Assembly (NCBI RefSeq): GCF_900166595.1
Contig: NZ_LT745762.1
Location: 55,971 to 119,970, forward strand
Length of the DNA: 64,000 bases
Source: Virgibacillus dokdonensis
GTDB taxonomy: Bacteria > Bacillota > Bacilli > Bacillales > Amphibacillaceae
Reading direction: 5' to 3'
Positions 34,980 through 43,841 of this stretch are shown in pieces. The notes under the pieces were generated by a model. That model worked only from the letters and a program-made list of their open reading frames with translations, was not told the DNA's origin and ran no database searches. Numbering within the stretch: the stretch's first letter is position 1; every line of letters starts with the position of its first letter. The position numbers and the translations under genes are program-made.

Positions 34980-35084
34980 GACATCAGTCCCTTAGGTTAA
35001 AAAACAATTTATAATATAAATATGACAAAAGATGTCATACTTAAAGTATATACTTAATCTACAGCTACGGAAAGGAGAATGAAT

Positions 35085-35618
35085 GTGAAGCAGCATCGAA
35101 ATGTCGTATTATTTATCGCCGCAAGCTTAGATGGATACATTGCCACGAAAGACGATTCTCTGGAGTGGTTATTTCAAGTAGATGGTGAAGGAGATAACGG
35201 ATTTGCGGCGTTTTATGAAACCGTTGATACCGTTTTAATGGGGAAAAGAACCTATGATTGGATTATGGAACAAGGCATGCAAGAATTTCCGTATAAGAAT
35301 AAGCAAAGCTATGTATTTACGAGGTCTTCTGTTACGGATATGGACAACGTGAAGTTTGTGTCTGACGATGTGTCTGATTTTATTCAGCACTTAAAACACG
35401 GAGAAGGAAAAGACGTTTGGATTGTGGGTGGAGGAGAATTATTGCATACTTTTCTACAAGAAAAACTGCTAGACGAACTTATCCTAACCGTTGCCCCAAC
35501 TATTTTAGGTAATGGAATTCCATTATTTAAAAAAGGCGATTACCAATTAGATCTTTTCTTGAAAAAAACGAAGCGATTTAATCAATTTGTTGAATTGCAT
35601 TATGAAGTGAAAAGGTGA
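35085..35618 (+). CDS. RibD C-terminal/dihydrofolate-reductase-fold protein
   Basis: A 177-residue reductase-fold protein: VVLFIAASLDGYIATKDDSLEWL at the N-terminus, TVLMGKRTYDWI, DVWIVGGGELLHTFL (NADPH-binding GGG) and LILTVAPTILGNGIPLF. It probably reduces a small substrate with NADPH. Family members of this type are mostly uncharacterised and are not true FolA. The AAAGGAG site is only one base from the ATG at 35079 but seven bases from GTG 35085, so GTG is the likely start. It is divergent from the WYL regulator. Confidence 0.8.
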   Translation: MKQHRNVVLFIAASLDGYIATKDDSLEWLFQVDGEGDNGFAAFYETVDTVLMGKRTYDWIMEQGMQEFPYKNKQSYVFTRSSVTDMDNVKFVSDDVSDFIQHLKHGEGKDVWIVGGGELLHTFLQEKLLDELILTVAPTILGNGIPLFKKGDYQLDLFLKKTKRFNQFVELHYEVKR

Positions 35619-35825
35619 ATAGAATTAGAAAAAGGGATGATGTAAGGCAACAGCTCTTCTATTAGAGCTGTTTTTTCTTGGCGTGCCTTTAAAACCAATG
35701 CCACTGAAAAGGATATATCCATTTTTTTCAATGTAATGATCCACCCAATGAATAACCTCCTCCACAGTAAAAAAGTGAATGAGTAATCCAAGTCTATAAA
35801 CTTCAGCAATTAATTTTTGATCCAT
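35600..35825 (-). pseudogene. Small gene with a frameshift, 3' end cut
   Basis: From the ATG at 35825 the frame reads DQKLIAEVYRLGLLIHFFTV and VEEVIHWVDHYIEKNGYI, a coherent helical start. After a frame change near 35730 a second coherent part follows: FSVALVLKARQEKTALIEELLPYI. The two halves together resemble a roughly 100-residue family of unknown function. The 3' end runs into the end of the convergent reductase gene. Both the frameshift and the missing tail point to decay. Confidence 0.5.
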
Positions 35826-35900
35826 TGCAACACCTACTTATATATAATTTTGCACACATACAGTAATAAGTTACCATGCATCCATTGCGTCTTTTCTATT

Positions 35901-36146
35901 TCATTCCCTACGTTTCATGATTAGAAGTAAGGAAATAATTAGTGTGACTATAGGAAAAATAATATTCCAGCTAGATAAATTAGCTCCATATAGTATCAAC
36001 TCCAATAAAATGTTTGCTAATAATGTAGTAATAACTCCTAGCATAATTTTTTTAGTTATCCATGCCACTAATAGCCCCAGGGATATAACAATAAAAGGTA
36101 TGATGACTAGTTATAATAAAAACGGGTCCATTCCTTCATATACCAT
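35901..36146 (-). pseudogene. Small three-helix membrane protein gene with a premature stop
   Basis: An 81-codon frame with an in-frame TAA at codon 12 (36113-36111). After it the frame runs open as LVIIPFIVISLGLLVAWITKK and IIFPIVTLIISLLLIMKRRE, three membrane helices reminiscent of DUF2651-type small membrane proteins. A GAGAGG ribosome site lies before the ATG at 36146. It could be expressed only by readthrough. Confidence 0.5.
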
Positions 36147-36566
36147 CAAATAGGAACCTCTCTTTCCTCCATGACAATTAGGTGCTACTGTCTTTTTAAA
36201 TATACAACATTTTCCAACAGAAAACATTCCTTAGACCAACTTGGCTGTCAGCTTTTGTTTTTTCCCATACTATAATTCATAAAACCTTTATGCTTTCTTA
36301 TAGAGAATTGGATAATTAAATATAAGAGGGATATATGGACGAATTGCCCTTTTTTTCATTCTTTTCTTTGGCAATACGCTTGTTTTATCACACTGCGCCC
36401 TATATTTTATACGAGTTTAAAACTCCATTCCGCATAGAGAGGGCATTACCCCATATTATATCTATCACTTTCTTTCTCGTAAGCTGTTTCTTTGTAAACC
36501 GTTTCAATCCCAAGTACAATAGCTAATATAAGTAAGTATTTTACAAGAGAGAGGGAGTAAGCAGTC
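36147..36566. other. 420-base region before the aldehyde dehydrogenase gene
   Basis: A 63-codon open frame at 36335-36526 lacks family resemblance and its composition is poor, so I do not call it. It presumably holds the promoter of the aldehyde dehydrogenase gene. No clear operator is seen. Confidence 0.4.
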
Positions 36567-38060
36567 ATGAACAGCAAAGTGAACACAAAACAACTTATTG
36601 ATCCATCTTATAAATTATATATTGATGGCAAGTGGACAGAAGGCACCGAGGGAAGAAAACTAGCAAGCTATAGTCCTAGTACAGGCGAAAAACTCTCTGA
36701 AATTGTTGATGCAACACACGCCGATGTCGATGCAGCAGTAGAAGCAGCGACAAGAGCATTTCAATCTTGGAAAACCATTAGCATTGAAGAAAGAAGCAAA
36801 TTACTTCTACAAATTGCTGATTTGATAGACAAAAACGCAGACCATCTAGCCATGGTGGAGACATTAGATAATGGTAAACCAATTAGAGAATCACGCGGTG
36901 CTGATGTTCCATTATGCGCTGACCATTTCCGCTATTTCGCTGGCGTTATTCGTTCTGAAGAAGGAACTGCGAAAGAGCTAGATAATGATACATTAACGTT
37001 AACACTAAAAGAACCAATTGGAGTCGTAGGCCAAATTATCCCATGGAACTTCCCATTACTAATGGCGGCTTGGAAAATTGCGCCAGCTATTGCTGCAGGG
37101 AACACGGTCATTATTCATCCGTCTTCCTCTACGTCACTTAGTTTATTAGAATTGGCGAAGTTACTAGACCAAGTGTTACCAGCAGGCGTCGTCAATGTGA
37201 TTACAGGTAGAGGTGCTGATTCGGGTGATTATATGCTACACCACGAAGGTATTAGCAAATTAGCCTTTACAGGATCAACAGAAGTTGGATATACCGTAGC
37301 CAAAGCAGCCGCTGACCGTTTAGTGCCATCGACATTAGAGCTAGGTGGAAAGTCGGCCAATATTTTCTTTAATGATGCGCCATGGGAACGAGCCATTGAA
37401 GGGGCACAATCCGGCATTTTATTTAACCAAGGACAAGTATGTAGCGCTGGATCTCGTATTTTCGTTCAAGAAGGCATTTATGATAAATTTGTCAGTGAAT
37501 TAAAAGAAGCATTTGAAAATATTAAAGTTGGACTACCTTGGGAAGATGGCGTGCAAATGGGCGCACAAATCAACCAAAAACAGCTAGATAAAATTTTACA
37601 ATATGTTGAAATTGGCCAGCAAGAAGGTGCTAAACTCATTACAGGTGGTTACCAAATAAAAGAGAATGGTATGGAAAATGGCGTTTTCATGGCACCAACT
37701 ATTCTTACTGATGCAGATAACAATATGCGTATCTCCCAAGAGGAAATCTTTGGACCTGTTGCTACAGTGATTAAATTTAAAACCGAAGAAGAAGCGATCC
37801 GTTTAGCCAATGACTCCGAATACGGTCTTGGTGGCGGCGTATGGACAAGAGATTTAAATACTGCCTTGCGTGTATCTCGTAAAGTAGAGACAGGTCGCAT
37901 GTGGGTGAACCAATATACGAACTTCTCCGCTGGCGCTCCATTTGGCGGTTATAAAAAATCAGGTATTGGTCGTGAAACATATAAAAGTATACTCGACGCA
38001 TATACCCAAACCAAAAATATTTTCATTAGCATGAAAGAAGAAAAAGACGGACTCTATTAA
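36567..38060 (+). CDS. NAD(P)-dependent aldehyde dehydrogenase
   Basis: A 497-residue enzyme of the ALDH superfamily that oxidises aldehydes to carboxylic acids. The substrate/cofactor segment is IGVVGQIIPWNFPLLMAAWK with FTGSTEVGYTVAK. The general base Glu lies in TLELGGKSANIFF (about 257). The catalytic Cys is in FNQGQVCSAGSRIF (about 291). The C-terminal oligomerisation strand has NYTNFSAGAPFGGYKKSGIGR-type sequence (about 451-470). Length is standard. The ribosome site is GAGAGGGAG. The gene is monocistronic with a strong terminator at 38068. The specific aldehyde is unknown; betaine- or acetaldehyde-like substrates are possible. Confidence 0.92.
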   Translation: MNSKVNTKQLIDPSYKLYIDGKWTEGTEGRKLASYSPSTGEKLSEIVDATHADVDAAVEAATRAFQSWKTISIEERSKLLLQIADLIDKNADHLAMVETLDNGKPIRESRGADVPLCADHFRYFAGVIRSEEGTAKELDNDTLTLTLKEPIGVVGQIIPWNFPLLMAAWKIAPAIAAGNTVIIHPSSSTSLSLLELAKLLDQVLPAGVVNVITGRGADSGDYMLHHEGISKLAFTGSTEVGYTVAKAAADRLVPSTLELGGKSANIFFNDAPWERAIEGAQSGILFNQGQVCSAGSRIFVQEGIYDKFVSELKEAFENIKVGLPWEDGVQMGAQINQKQLDKILQYVEIGQQEGAKLITGGYQIKENGMENGVFMAPTILTDADNNMRISQEEIFGPVATVIKFKTEEEAIRLANDSEYGLGGGVWTRDLNTALRVSRKVETGRMWVNQYTNFSAGAPFGGYKKSGIGRETYKSILDAYTQTKNIFISMKEEKDGLY

Positions 38061-38067
38061 TCTTTTG

Positions 38068-38112
38068 AAAGCTGTGGCAATAAGCAGCCTGCTTATTAGC
38101 TGCAGCTTTTTT
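38068..38112 (+). terminator. Rho-independent terminator of the aldehyde dehydrogenase gene
   Basis: A long stem AAAGCTG...AATAAGCA / TGCTTATT...CAGCTTT with a short loop, followed by a T-tract. The following 470 bases (38113-38582) show no gene. Confidence 0.85.
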
Positions 38113-38582
38113 GCACTATAGTTTGGTTTATAGTGTAAAAAGATGAAGACTTTATTCATAAGAATTGGAGAGAACCAATTTTTTCTTACTATAGGATCTA
38201 ACATAAAAGAAAAAATAAAGATTTAACCATAAGCCCCCACATCTTTAGCCTGTAATAGCCAAAATAACTCATACATACAAAACAAACACCTATAAGATGG
38301 TTTTACAACAATGCTTCAAGTACAAAAAACGAGCTTTCGCCATAAAAACTGGCACTTGCGACAAATTAAGCTTTTCTAGCATGAACTTACAGATTTTCCA
38401 AACAAAACACTCATTCCTTTCGAAAGCAGATTGGCAATAAACACGATCATTCTAGCATTTTTTCTGTTTAACATTCGCTTTTTAACAAACCTTTCTATAC
38501 ATTTGTTTTACTTCTTACCCTTTATTCATGTATATTACTAATAGAATGTTTTATTTTAGTTATTCTTTAAGGAGCGATTAAA

Positions 38583-39773
38583 TTGGAAAGAGTAGTCGGA
38601 ACAGTTGTTAGAGGACTTCGTTGCCCCATTATAAATGAAGGAGACAATATTGAAGAAATTGTTGTCGATAGCGTATTGAACGCCTCCGAAGTGGAAGGTT
38701 TTCCAATAAATGACAAGGACATCGTTACAGTTACGGAATCCGTCGTAGCACGTGCGCAAGGGAATTATGCGTCAATCGACCATATTGCTACAGATATTCA
38801 AGTCAAATTTGGCGACGAGACCATTGGCGTTATATTTCCTATTTTAAGCAGAAATCGTTTTGCTATTTGTCTACGTGGTATTGCCAAAGGCGCTAAAAAA
38901 ATTGTCTTAATGCTGAACTACCCTTCTGATGAAGTAGGAAACCATTTAGTAGATCTCGATATGCTGGATGAAAAAGGGGTAAATCCTTGGACAGATGTGT
39001 TAACAGAAGAACAATTCCGCGACCTTTTTGGTCAGCAAAAGCACACATTTACTGGTATTGACTATATCGATTATTATAAATCCATTGTGGAAGAGTATGG
39101 CATTGAATGTGAAGTTATTTTCGCCAATGATCCAAAAACCATTTTAGATTATACGAAAAGTGTACTCAGCTGTGATATTCATTCACGATGTAGAACGAAA
39201 AGAATTTTAACAGCTCATGGTGCTGACAAAGTTTACAGTCTGGATGACATCTTAAAAAATTCTATCGATGGCAGTGGCTATAATGAAGCATATGGACTAT
39301 TAGGGTCTAATAAATCTACTGAAGATACCGTTAAGCTTTTCCCTAGAAATTGTCAACCTGTAGTCGATAAAATTCAACAGATGCTTAAGGAGAAGACTGG
39401 GAAAAATGTAGAAGTGATGGTATACGGAGATGGTGCATTTAAAGATCCTGTAGGGAAAATTTGGGAGCTTGCTGACCCTGTCGTCTCACCTGCTTATACA
39501 TCTGGACTTGAAGGTACGCCAAACGAGGTGAAATTAAAATATCTTGCGGATAATAATTTTGCCGACTTAAAAGGAGAAGCACTTCAAGAAGCGATTAACA
39601 ACTATATTGAAAATAAAGGCGAAGATCTTGTTGGTTCCATGGAAACACAAGGAACAACGCCGAGAAAGCTGACAGACTTAATCGGGTCCTTATCTGACTT
39701 AACATCAGGTAGCGGTGACAAAGGAACACCGATTATTTACATCCAAGGCTATTTTGATAATTATACGAAATAA
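38583..39773 (+). CDS. Coenzyme F420-0:L-glutamate ligase family protein
   Basis: A 396-residue protein of the CofE/F420-0 gamma-glutamyl ligase family. The N-terminal region has the family pattern: IVVDSVLNASEVEGFPINDKDIVTVTESVVARAQGN, with SRNRF and LRGIAKGAKKIVLMLNYPSDEVGNHL. Residues 290-330 carry VMVYGDGAFKDPVGKIWELADP, typical of the long Firmicute version. The start is TTG, supported by TAAGGAG. Bacillaceae generally do not make F420, so the acceptor is probably something else. It is monocistronic. Confidence 0.8.
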   Translation: MERVVGTVVRGLRCPIINEGDNIEEIVVDSVLNASEVEGFPINDKDIVTVTESVVARAQGNYASIDHIATDIQVKFGDETIGVIFPILSRNRFAICLRGIAKGAKKIVLMLNYPSDEVGNHLVDLDMLDEKGVNPWTDVLTEEQFRDLFGQQKHTFTGIDYIDYYKSIVEEYGIECEVIFANDPKTILDYTKSVLSCDIHSRCRTKRILTAHGADKVYSLDDILKNSIDGSGYNEAYGLLGSNKSTEDTVKLFPRNCQPVVDKIQQMLKEKTGKNVEVMVYGDGAFKDPVGKIWELADPVVSPAYTSGLEGTPNEVKLKYLADNNFADLKGEALQEAINNYIENKGEDLVGSMETQGTTPRKLTDLIGSLSDLTSGSGDKGTPIIYIQGYFDNYTK

Positions 39774-39776
39774 GGG

Positions 39777-39814
39777 AGATACCAGCCAGGTACCAATGGT
39801 TTTTGTTGGTATCT
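39777..39814 (+). terminator. Hairpin after the F420-ligase-like gene
   Basis: AGATACCA / TGGTATCT perfect 8-bp arms that start 4 bases after the stop codon. The tail is only moderately T-rich (GGATTTATTTG). Confidence 0.5.
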
Positions 39815-39874
39815 GGATTTATTTGTTTAGGAGGATATAGCTGAAAGAGTAATCTTTCCGAATAAAATTCTAAT

Positions 39875-40188
39875 AACTCCTTCTGTTTTTTTATTATTAT
39901 ACTATTAGGGGATGTTTAGGAGAAGATTATGATGAGCAAACTACTGCAAAAGCAAAACAGATAACAGAAAGCTACCTAAGAAACAATTTCAAAAACATTC
40001 AATCCATAGAACTGGAAAAACTATTTCAAAGTGATATGGGGGCTTAAACTATAGAAGGCATTGCAAATAACAAAGCAGGCTTCCATGTAACTCTCAATGG
40101 TGAATTGAAAATCCCTCAATTAGTGAATGGTTTCCTGAGAGAAAAGAGGAGTGCAGAGAAAAAGCATGCGATTATTAAATTTGTCTGA
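39875..40188 (+). pseudogene. DUF1433-like lipoprotein gene, broken
   Basis: The frame from about 39921 reads EDYDEQTTAKAKQITESYL, RNNFKNIQSIELEKLF and, after a TAA at 40045-40047, TIEGIANNKAGFHVTLNG, which matches the pattern of DUF1433 small lipoproteins. Upstream, a lipoprotein-signal-like FFIIILLG is one base out of frame from GCLGEDYDEQ, so a lost G in a G-run broke the lipobox. With a stop codon, a frameshift and no clear start codon, this is decayed. Confidence 0.65.
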
Positions 40189-40258
40189 TGTATATTGTTG
40201 CTAACAGCGCTTTTTTGCTTAAAAGGTATTATCTTAAAAACGCCTGAAGGAAACAATA

Positions 40259-40729
40259 CTACTCTTTTAATGTTGCCGCCCAAATTAGATTGAAAAAAAG
40301 GGATATCAAAATTACTGCTAATAAAAATAGAGATAAGAAAATAAATACACCATTTTCCATTCCTGCTGCATATCTCAAAAGAGACTCATTAGCGAATATG
40401 GAGATTATAAACAATAAATTCTGCATTAGAATCATTATTTCCTTCGCCATAGTATATTGTTTCTCTCGGTTTTTCTCCGTTAAATTAATATAATTTAATT
40501 TTTCAGGATGCTTCGTTAGTAAACCGATTAACCACCATAAAAATAATCCTATTAACGGAATGACTAGTAAAAAGTATTTCAAACCCCAATTATCTGGTTC
40601 CCCTTTTGTGAAATGAATCGCTATACGTTCTGGAATTTCTGGCCAAAAAATAAACATATTTATCAAATGATAAACCAAAATGAGCACAGAGATAGAAGTA
40701 AGTAGGTACTTAAATGACTTTACTTTCAT
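40259..40729 (-). CDS. DUF1648 membrane protein
   Basis: A 156-residue protein with four predicted membrane helices and the DUF1648 signature WPEIPERIAIHFTKGEPDNWG (about 29-49) in the first outside loop. The domain also occurs in SdpI-type bacteriocin immunity proteins, but this one lacks the second half of SdpI. Function is unknown. It is monocistronic. Confidence 0.75.
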   Translation of the reverse strand: MKVKSFKYLLTSISVLILVYHLINMFIFWPEIPERIAIHFTKGEPDNWGLKYFLLVIPLIGLFLWWLIGLLTKHPEKLNYINLTEKNREKQYTMAKEIMILMQNLLFIISIFANESLLRYAAGMENGVFIFLSLFLLAVILISLFFNLIWAATLKE

Positions 40730-40856
40730 TCCAAATCTAATCCTCCTTCCTATTTATATTTTATAATAAGCAAAAAACAAACATTAATTATAGAGTTACA
40801 AGCATTATAGCAAAAATAATGGTGGAGAAGCACTAAGACAATCATAGATTTTACAC

Positions 40857-40892
40857 CAAAAAGCCCTCATCTTAGATAAGGACTTTTTTTCA
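40857..40892. terminator. Bidirectional terminator left of the feo operon
   Basis: AAAAAGCCCTCATCTTAGAT continues into an imperfect complement ending ACTTTTTTT. It is suited to end the leftward feo transcript. Confidence 0.6.
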
Positions 40893-40986
40893 CTATATTC
40901 TTTTGACAGCAGCAGAACATTTCTGAACTGTTCATTCCACTTTTTACTATATGCATGTAAAAACGTTACGCTCACCAAAAGGGGAG

Positions 40987-41157
40987 CTAGTTCTTCTCCG
41001 TCATAGAAGTAGATTCCGTTTCAGAGCAAGAACCGCTACATGACTTATTGAGCGGACAAGCTGCACACTTTCCTTGTTTGCTTTTTTTAATGTGGCGAAA
41101 CATCATCCAACCCGCATAACCAAATATAATTAAACCAAGGAAGATATTTACAATCAT
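40987..41157 (-). CDS. FeoB-associated Cys-rich membrane protein
   Basis: A 56-residue protein with one membrane helix (VNIFLGLIIFGYAGWMMF) and a Cys cluster GKCAACPLNKSCSGSCSE, the pattern of the FeoB_associated family. It follows feoB by 17 bases and is the last gene of the feo operon. The ATG at 41157 has a perfect ribosome site (AAAAAGGAGG). The Cys may hand over Fe2+ or sense redox (inference). Confidence 0.9.
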   Translation of the reverse strand: MIVNIFLGLIIFGYAGWMMFRHIKKSKQGKCAACPLNKSCSGSCSETESTSMTEKN

Positions 41158-41174
41158 GAATTGCGCCTCCTTTT

Positions 41175-43187
41175 TTAAAAGAATAGTCCTCCAATTTGAT
41201 AGATGACAAGGGAAATGATATATGCAATAACCAAGGAATAGATCACGGAAACATAGGTCCACTTTTTAGAAGCCGTTTCTTTTCTAATCGTAGCTACCGT
41301 CGCTAAGCACGGGATATACAGCAATATAAATGACATGAAACTCAATGCAGATAGCGCAGAATATTGCGTGCTTAATACGCCTGTTAGTGACGCTGTATCC
41401 GGCGCGTGATACATAATATTCATCGTGGACACAACGACTTCTTTGGCTAGAAATCCTGTCAGTAAGGAAGCCGCTGCTTGCCATGTTCCAAATCCTAATG
41501 GTTCAAAAATAGGTGCTAACACACCACCAATGAATGCCAGAAAACTATCATCCATTTCCACATTCAATCCGTGCGGTCCTGCATAAGTTAGTACCCATAT
41601 TAAAACCGACCCAGCAAAAATAAACGTCCCTGCTTTACGGATAAATCCTTTCCCTTTTTCCCATGTACTTCTCCATAACGTTAAAGCCTGTGGTACACGG
41701 TACGGAGGCAACTCAATAACGAACACACTCTTCTCCTTTTGTAAAAATAAAAAAGAAAATATTCTTGCCATTACCATAGCTACGACAATGCCAAGCACAT
41801 ATAAAGAAAAGACCACTAATGCTCGATGATTCACAAAAAAAGCACCAACGAATAAAGCATATACAGGGAGCCGCGCTGAGCAAGACATTAAAGGAGTTAG
41901 CAAAATGGTTAACAGCCTTTCTTTTGGTTGTTCAATGGTACGTGCTGCCATAATTCCCGGAACATTACATCCGAAGCCGATGATCATTGGAATAAAAGCT
42001 TTTCCGTTCAGTCCAATCGATTCCATGATGCGATCCATTACCATAGCGACCCGAGCCATGTAACCAGAATCCTCTAAAAAAGAAATCAGGAAAAACATGA
42101 TAAAAATTTGCGGAACAAACACGAGCACTCCGCCGACACCAGCAATAATTCCATTTAGTATTAAATCCTTTATAAAGTTAGAAGCACCAATAGCATGCAA
42201 GCCATTCTCCGTCCAAGTGGTTAATGGACCAGACATAAAGCCATCTAATACATCCGAAAGCGGTGTTCCTAGCCAATCAAACGTCAACATGAACACGACA
42301 TACATAAAGAATAAGAAAATAGGCAAACCAAGAAATTTGTTTGTTACAATTCGATCAATCATATCCGTCGTAGTCGTTTTCGTTGACGAGGTGACTGTTG
42401 TAGTTTGTTCCAATAGATGCGTAATGTTTTGGTCTCGCATATGATAGATGAATTGTCTTAAAGAGTGAGCATATCCGCGGTTTACCAGTTCTTCTTCCAC
42501 TTCTTGCTTTATCTGTTCCAGCAAAGCTGTATTGGGCATATACTGCGATAAATAGGATATGAAACGTTTATTGCCCTCTAAATATTGCACAGCCATCCAT
42601 CTTTTGTTCAAGTTCACATCGTCTGGAAGAAGCTCGCTCATTTGCTCAATGATTTCTTCTAAAAACCCATAGTCTACTTTAAAAGTAGGAGTACCCGGCG
42701 ATTTTTTCCTTGTATCGCTCGTTAGTTCCTTTGTTAAAAGATCACAGCCCTTACCAGTTCGAGCAATTATTGGAACTACACGAACACCCAATATATCGCT
42801 TAGCTTCTTTTCATTGATTTGAATCCCTCGCGTTTGCGCGACATCTACCATATTCAGTCCTACGATAAGTGGCTTGCCAAATTCGATTAATTGTATCGTT
42901 AGCTGTAGATTTCGTTTTAGTTGCGAGGCATCAACAATATTTAATATTTTTTCAAATTCATCTGTTAATAAAAATTCTGTCACCACTTCTTCATCTTTAG
43001 AAAGCGGATTTAAAGAGTATATGCCAGGCAAGTCAACAAGCAAATCTGTTTGGTGGCGAAGCTTTCCTACCTTTTTTTCAATCGTTACACCGCTCCAGTT
43101 CCCTACATATGCATAAGAACCTGTTAAATGATTAAACAAGGACGTTTTACCTGTATTCGGGTTTCCTAGTAATGCAAACTGTGACAT
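41175..43187 (-). CDS. feoB: Ferrous iron transport protein B
   Basis: A 670-residue Fe2+ transporter. The N-terminal G-domain has GNPNTGKTSLFNHL (G1), DLPGIYSL (G3) and GLNMVD (G4). The membrane part includes two gate repeats with FVPQIFIMFFLISFLEDSGYMARVA and GFGCNVPGIMAARTI, and CSARLPVYALF, the usual FeoB Cys/Pro-rich pattern. It is preceded by feoA (3-base gap) and followed by the Cys-rich companion. A Fur-box-like site lies upstream of feoA. Confidence 0.95.
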   Translation of the reverse strand: MSQFALLGNPNTGKTSLFNHLTGSYAYVGNWSGVTIEKKVGKLRHQTDLLVDLPGIYSLNPLSKDEEVVTEFLLTDEFEKILNIVDASQLKRNLQLTIQLIEFGKPLIVGLNMVDVAQTRGIQINEKKLSDILGVRVVPIIARTGKGCDLLTKELTSDTRKKSPGTPTFKVDYGFLEEIIEQMSELLPDDVNLNKRWMAVQYLEGNKRFISYLSQYMPNTALLEQIKQEVEEELVNRGYAHSLRQFIYHMRDQNITHLLEQTTTVTSSTKTTTTDMIDRIVTNKFLGLPIFLFFMYVVFMLTFDWLGTPLSDVLDGFMSGPLTTWTENGLHAIGASNFIKDLILNGIIAGVGGVLVFVPQIFIMFFLISFLEDSGYMARVAMVMDRIMESIGLNGKAFIPMIIGFGCNVPGIMAARTIEQPKERLLTILLTPLMSCSARLPVYALFVGAFFVNHRALVVFSLYVLGIVVAMVMARIFSFLFLQKEKSVFVIELPPYRVPQALTLWRSTWEKGKGFIRKAGTFIFAGSVLIWVLTYAGPHGLNVEMDDSFLAFIGGVLAPIFEPLGFGTWQAAASLLTGFLAKEVVVSTMNIMYHAPDTASLTGVLSTQYSALSALSFMSFILLYIPCLATVATIRKETASKKWTYVSVIYSLVIAYIISLVIYQIGGLFF

Positions 43188-43190
43188 ATG

Positions 43191-43412
43191 TTAGCTCACC
43201 CCTATACGTGATGCCTCTTTGCGGCGTAAACCGAGACATTGTCCACATACTTCAACCATGACAGGTCCTCCGAACGGCATGGTGCATTTCAAACAAATCT
43301 CTTGTCCTTCCACGAGCCCCATATCAATTAAGCGTTGTTTTACTATATCATTTAATTTTGTAACATCTGATACGACAGCTGTTTTACCTTGCTGTAAATC
43401 TGTGAGATTCAT
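43191..43412 (-). CDS. feoA: Ferrous iron transport protein A
   Basis: A 73-residue SH3-like protein that assists FeoB: LNDIVKQRLIDMGLVEGQEI and GGPVMVEVCGQCLGLRRKEASRI. It is the first gene of feoA-feoB-Cys-rich protein. A GAGGACG ribosome site precedes the ATG. Confidence 0.92.
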   Translation of the reverse strand: MNLTDLQQGKTAVVSDVTKLNDIVKQRLIDMGLVEGQEICLKCTMPFGGPVMVEVCGQCLGLRRKEASRIGVS

Positions 43413-43446
43413 GATGTCGTCCTCCTATTACGCACACTATTAATAA

Positions 43447-43461
43447 TGATAATTATTCTCA
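43447..43461. promoter_or_regulatory. Fur box upstream of feoA
   Basis: TGATAATTATTCTCA is a 7-1-7 palindrome with one mismatch, matching the Bacillus Fur consensus TGATAATNATTATCA. It lies 35 bases upstream of feoA, so iron should repress the operon. Confidence 0.75.
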
Positions 43462-43841
43462 ATTAATTGTATCATATAATTGAAGAGAAAAGAGGAGATA
43501 TTTATTACAATTTTGTTGCTTTGTGTAGAGAATGTCTAGAATTAGTGAGGGGACGTGAGGTATTTATTCTGTTGCCTGGGGTAAAAGCGCTAGCTATTTA
43601 ACAAATAACTTTGTCTGTTATATTAAGAAGTTTTTAAAATTAAATTTTTTAGTACTAATGATAATGGGGCGATTACCAAACATAGCCATACTATTCGTAT
43701 AAAGCCAGCGATTTCATAACTACACCTGCTTTAAAAACCACTTCAATTGAATGAATAGTTCGAGGAATTTCTGCCGTGGTATAGTATATAGGTAGCCATC
43801 TTAAGGATGTGATGACTACCCCTTTTTCATCTAATCTTCTT
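43462..43841. other. 380-base region between the feo operon and the defence island
   Basis: No gene is recognised. Near 43791-43836 the arms GGTAG / CTACC with CATC / GATG lie before CCCCTTTTTC on the plus strand, a weak terminator-like hairpin. Confidence 0.4.

Noticed and set aside
36335..36526. Open frame of 63 codons before the aldehyde dehydrogenase
   Set aside because: No family resemblance, Phe-rich low-complexity composition, and no conserved neighbours; probably chance.
40259..40729. SdpI-type immunity protein
   Set aside because: Only the DUF1648 half is present and no bacteriocin gene is adjacent.
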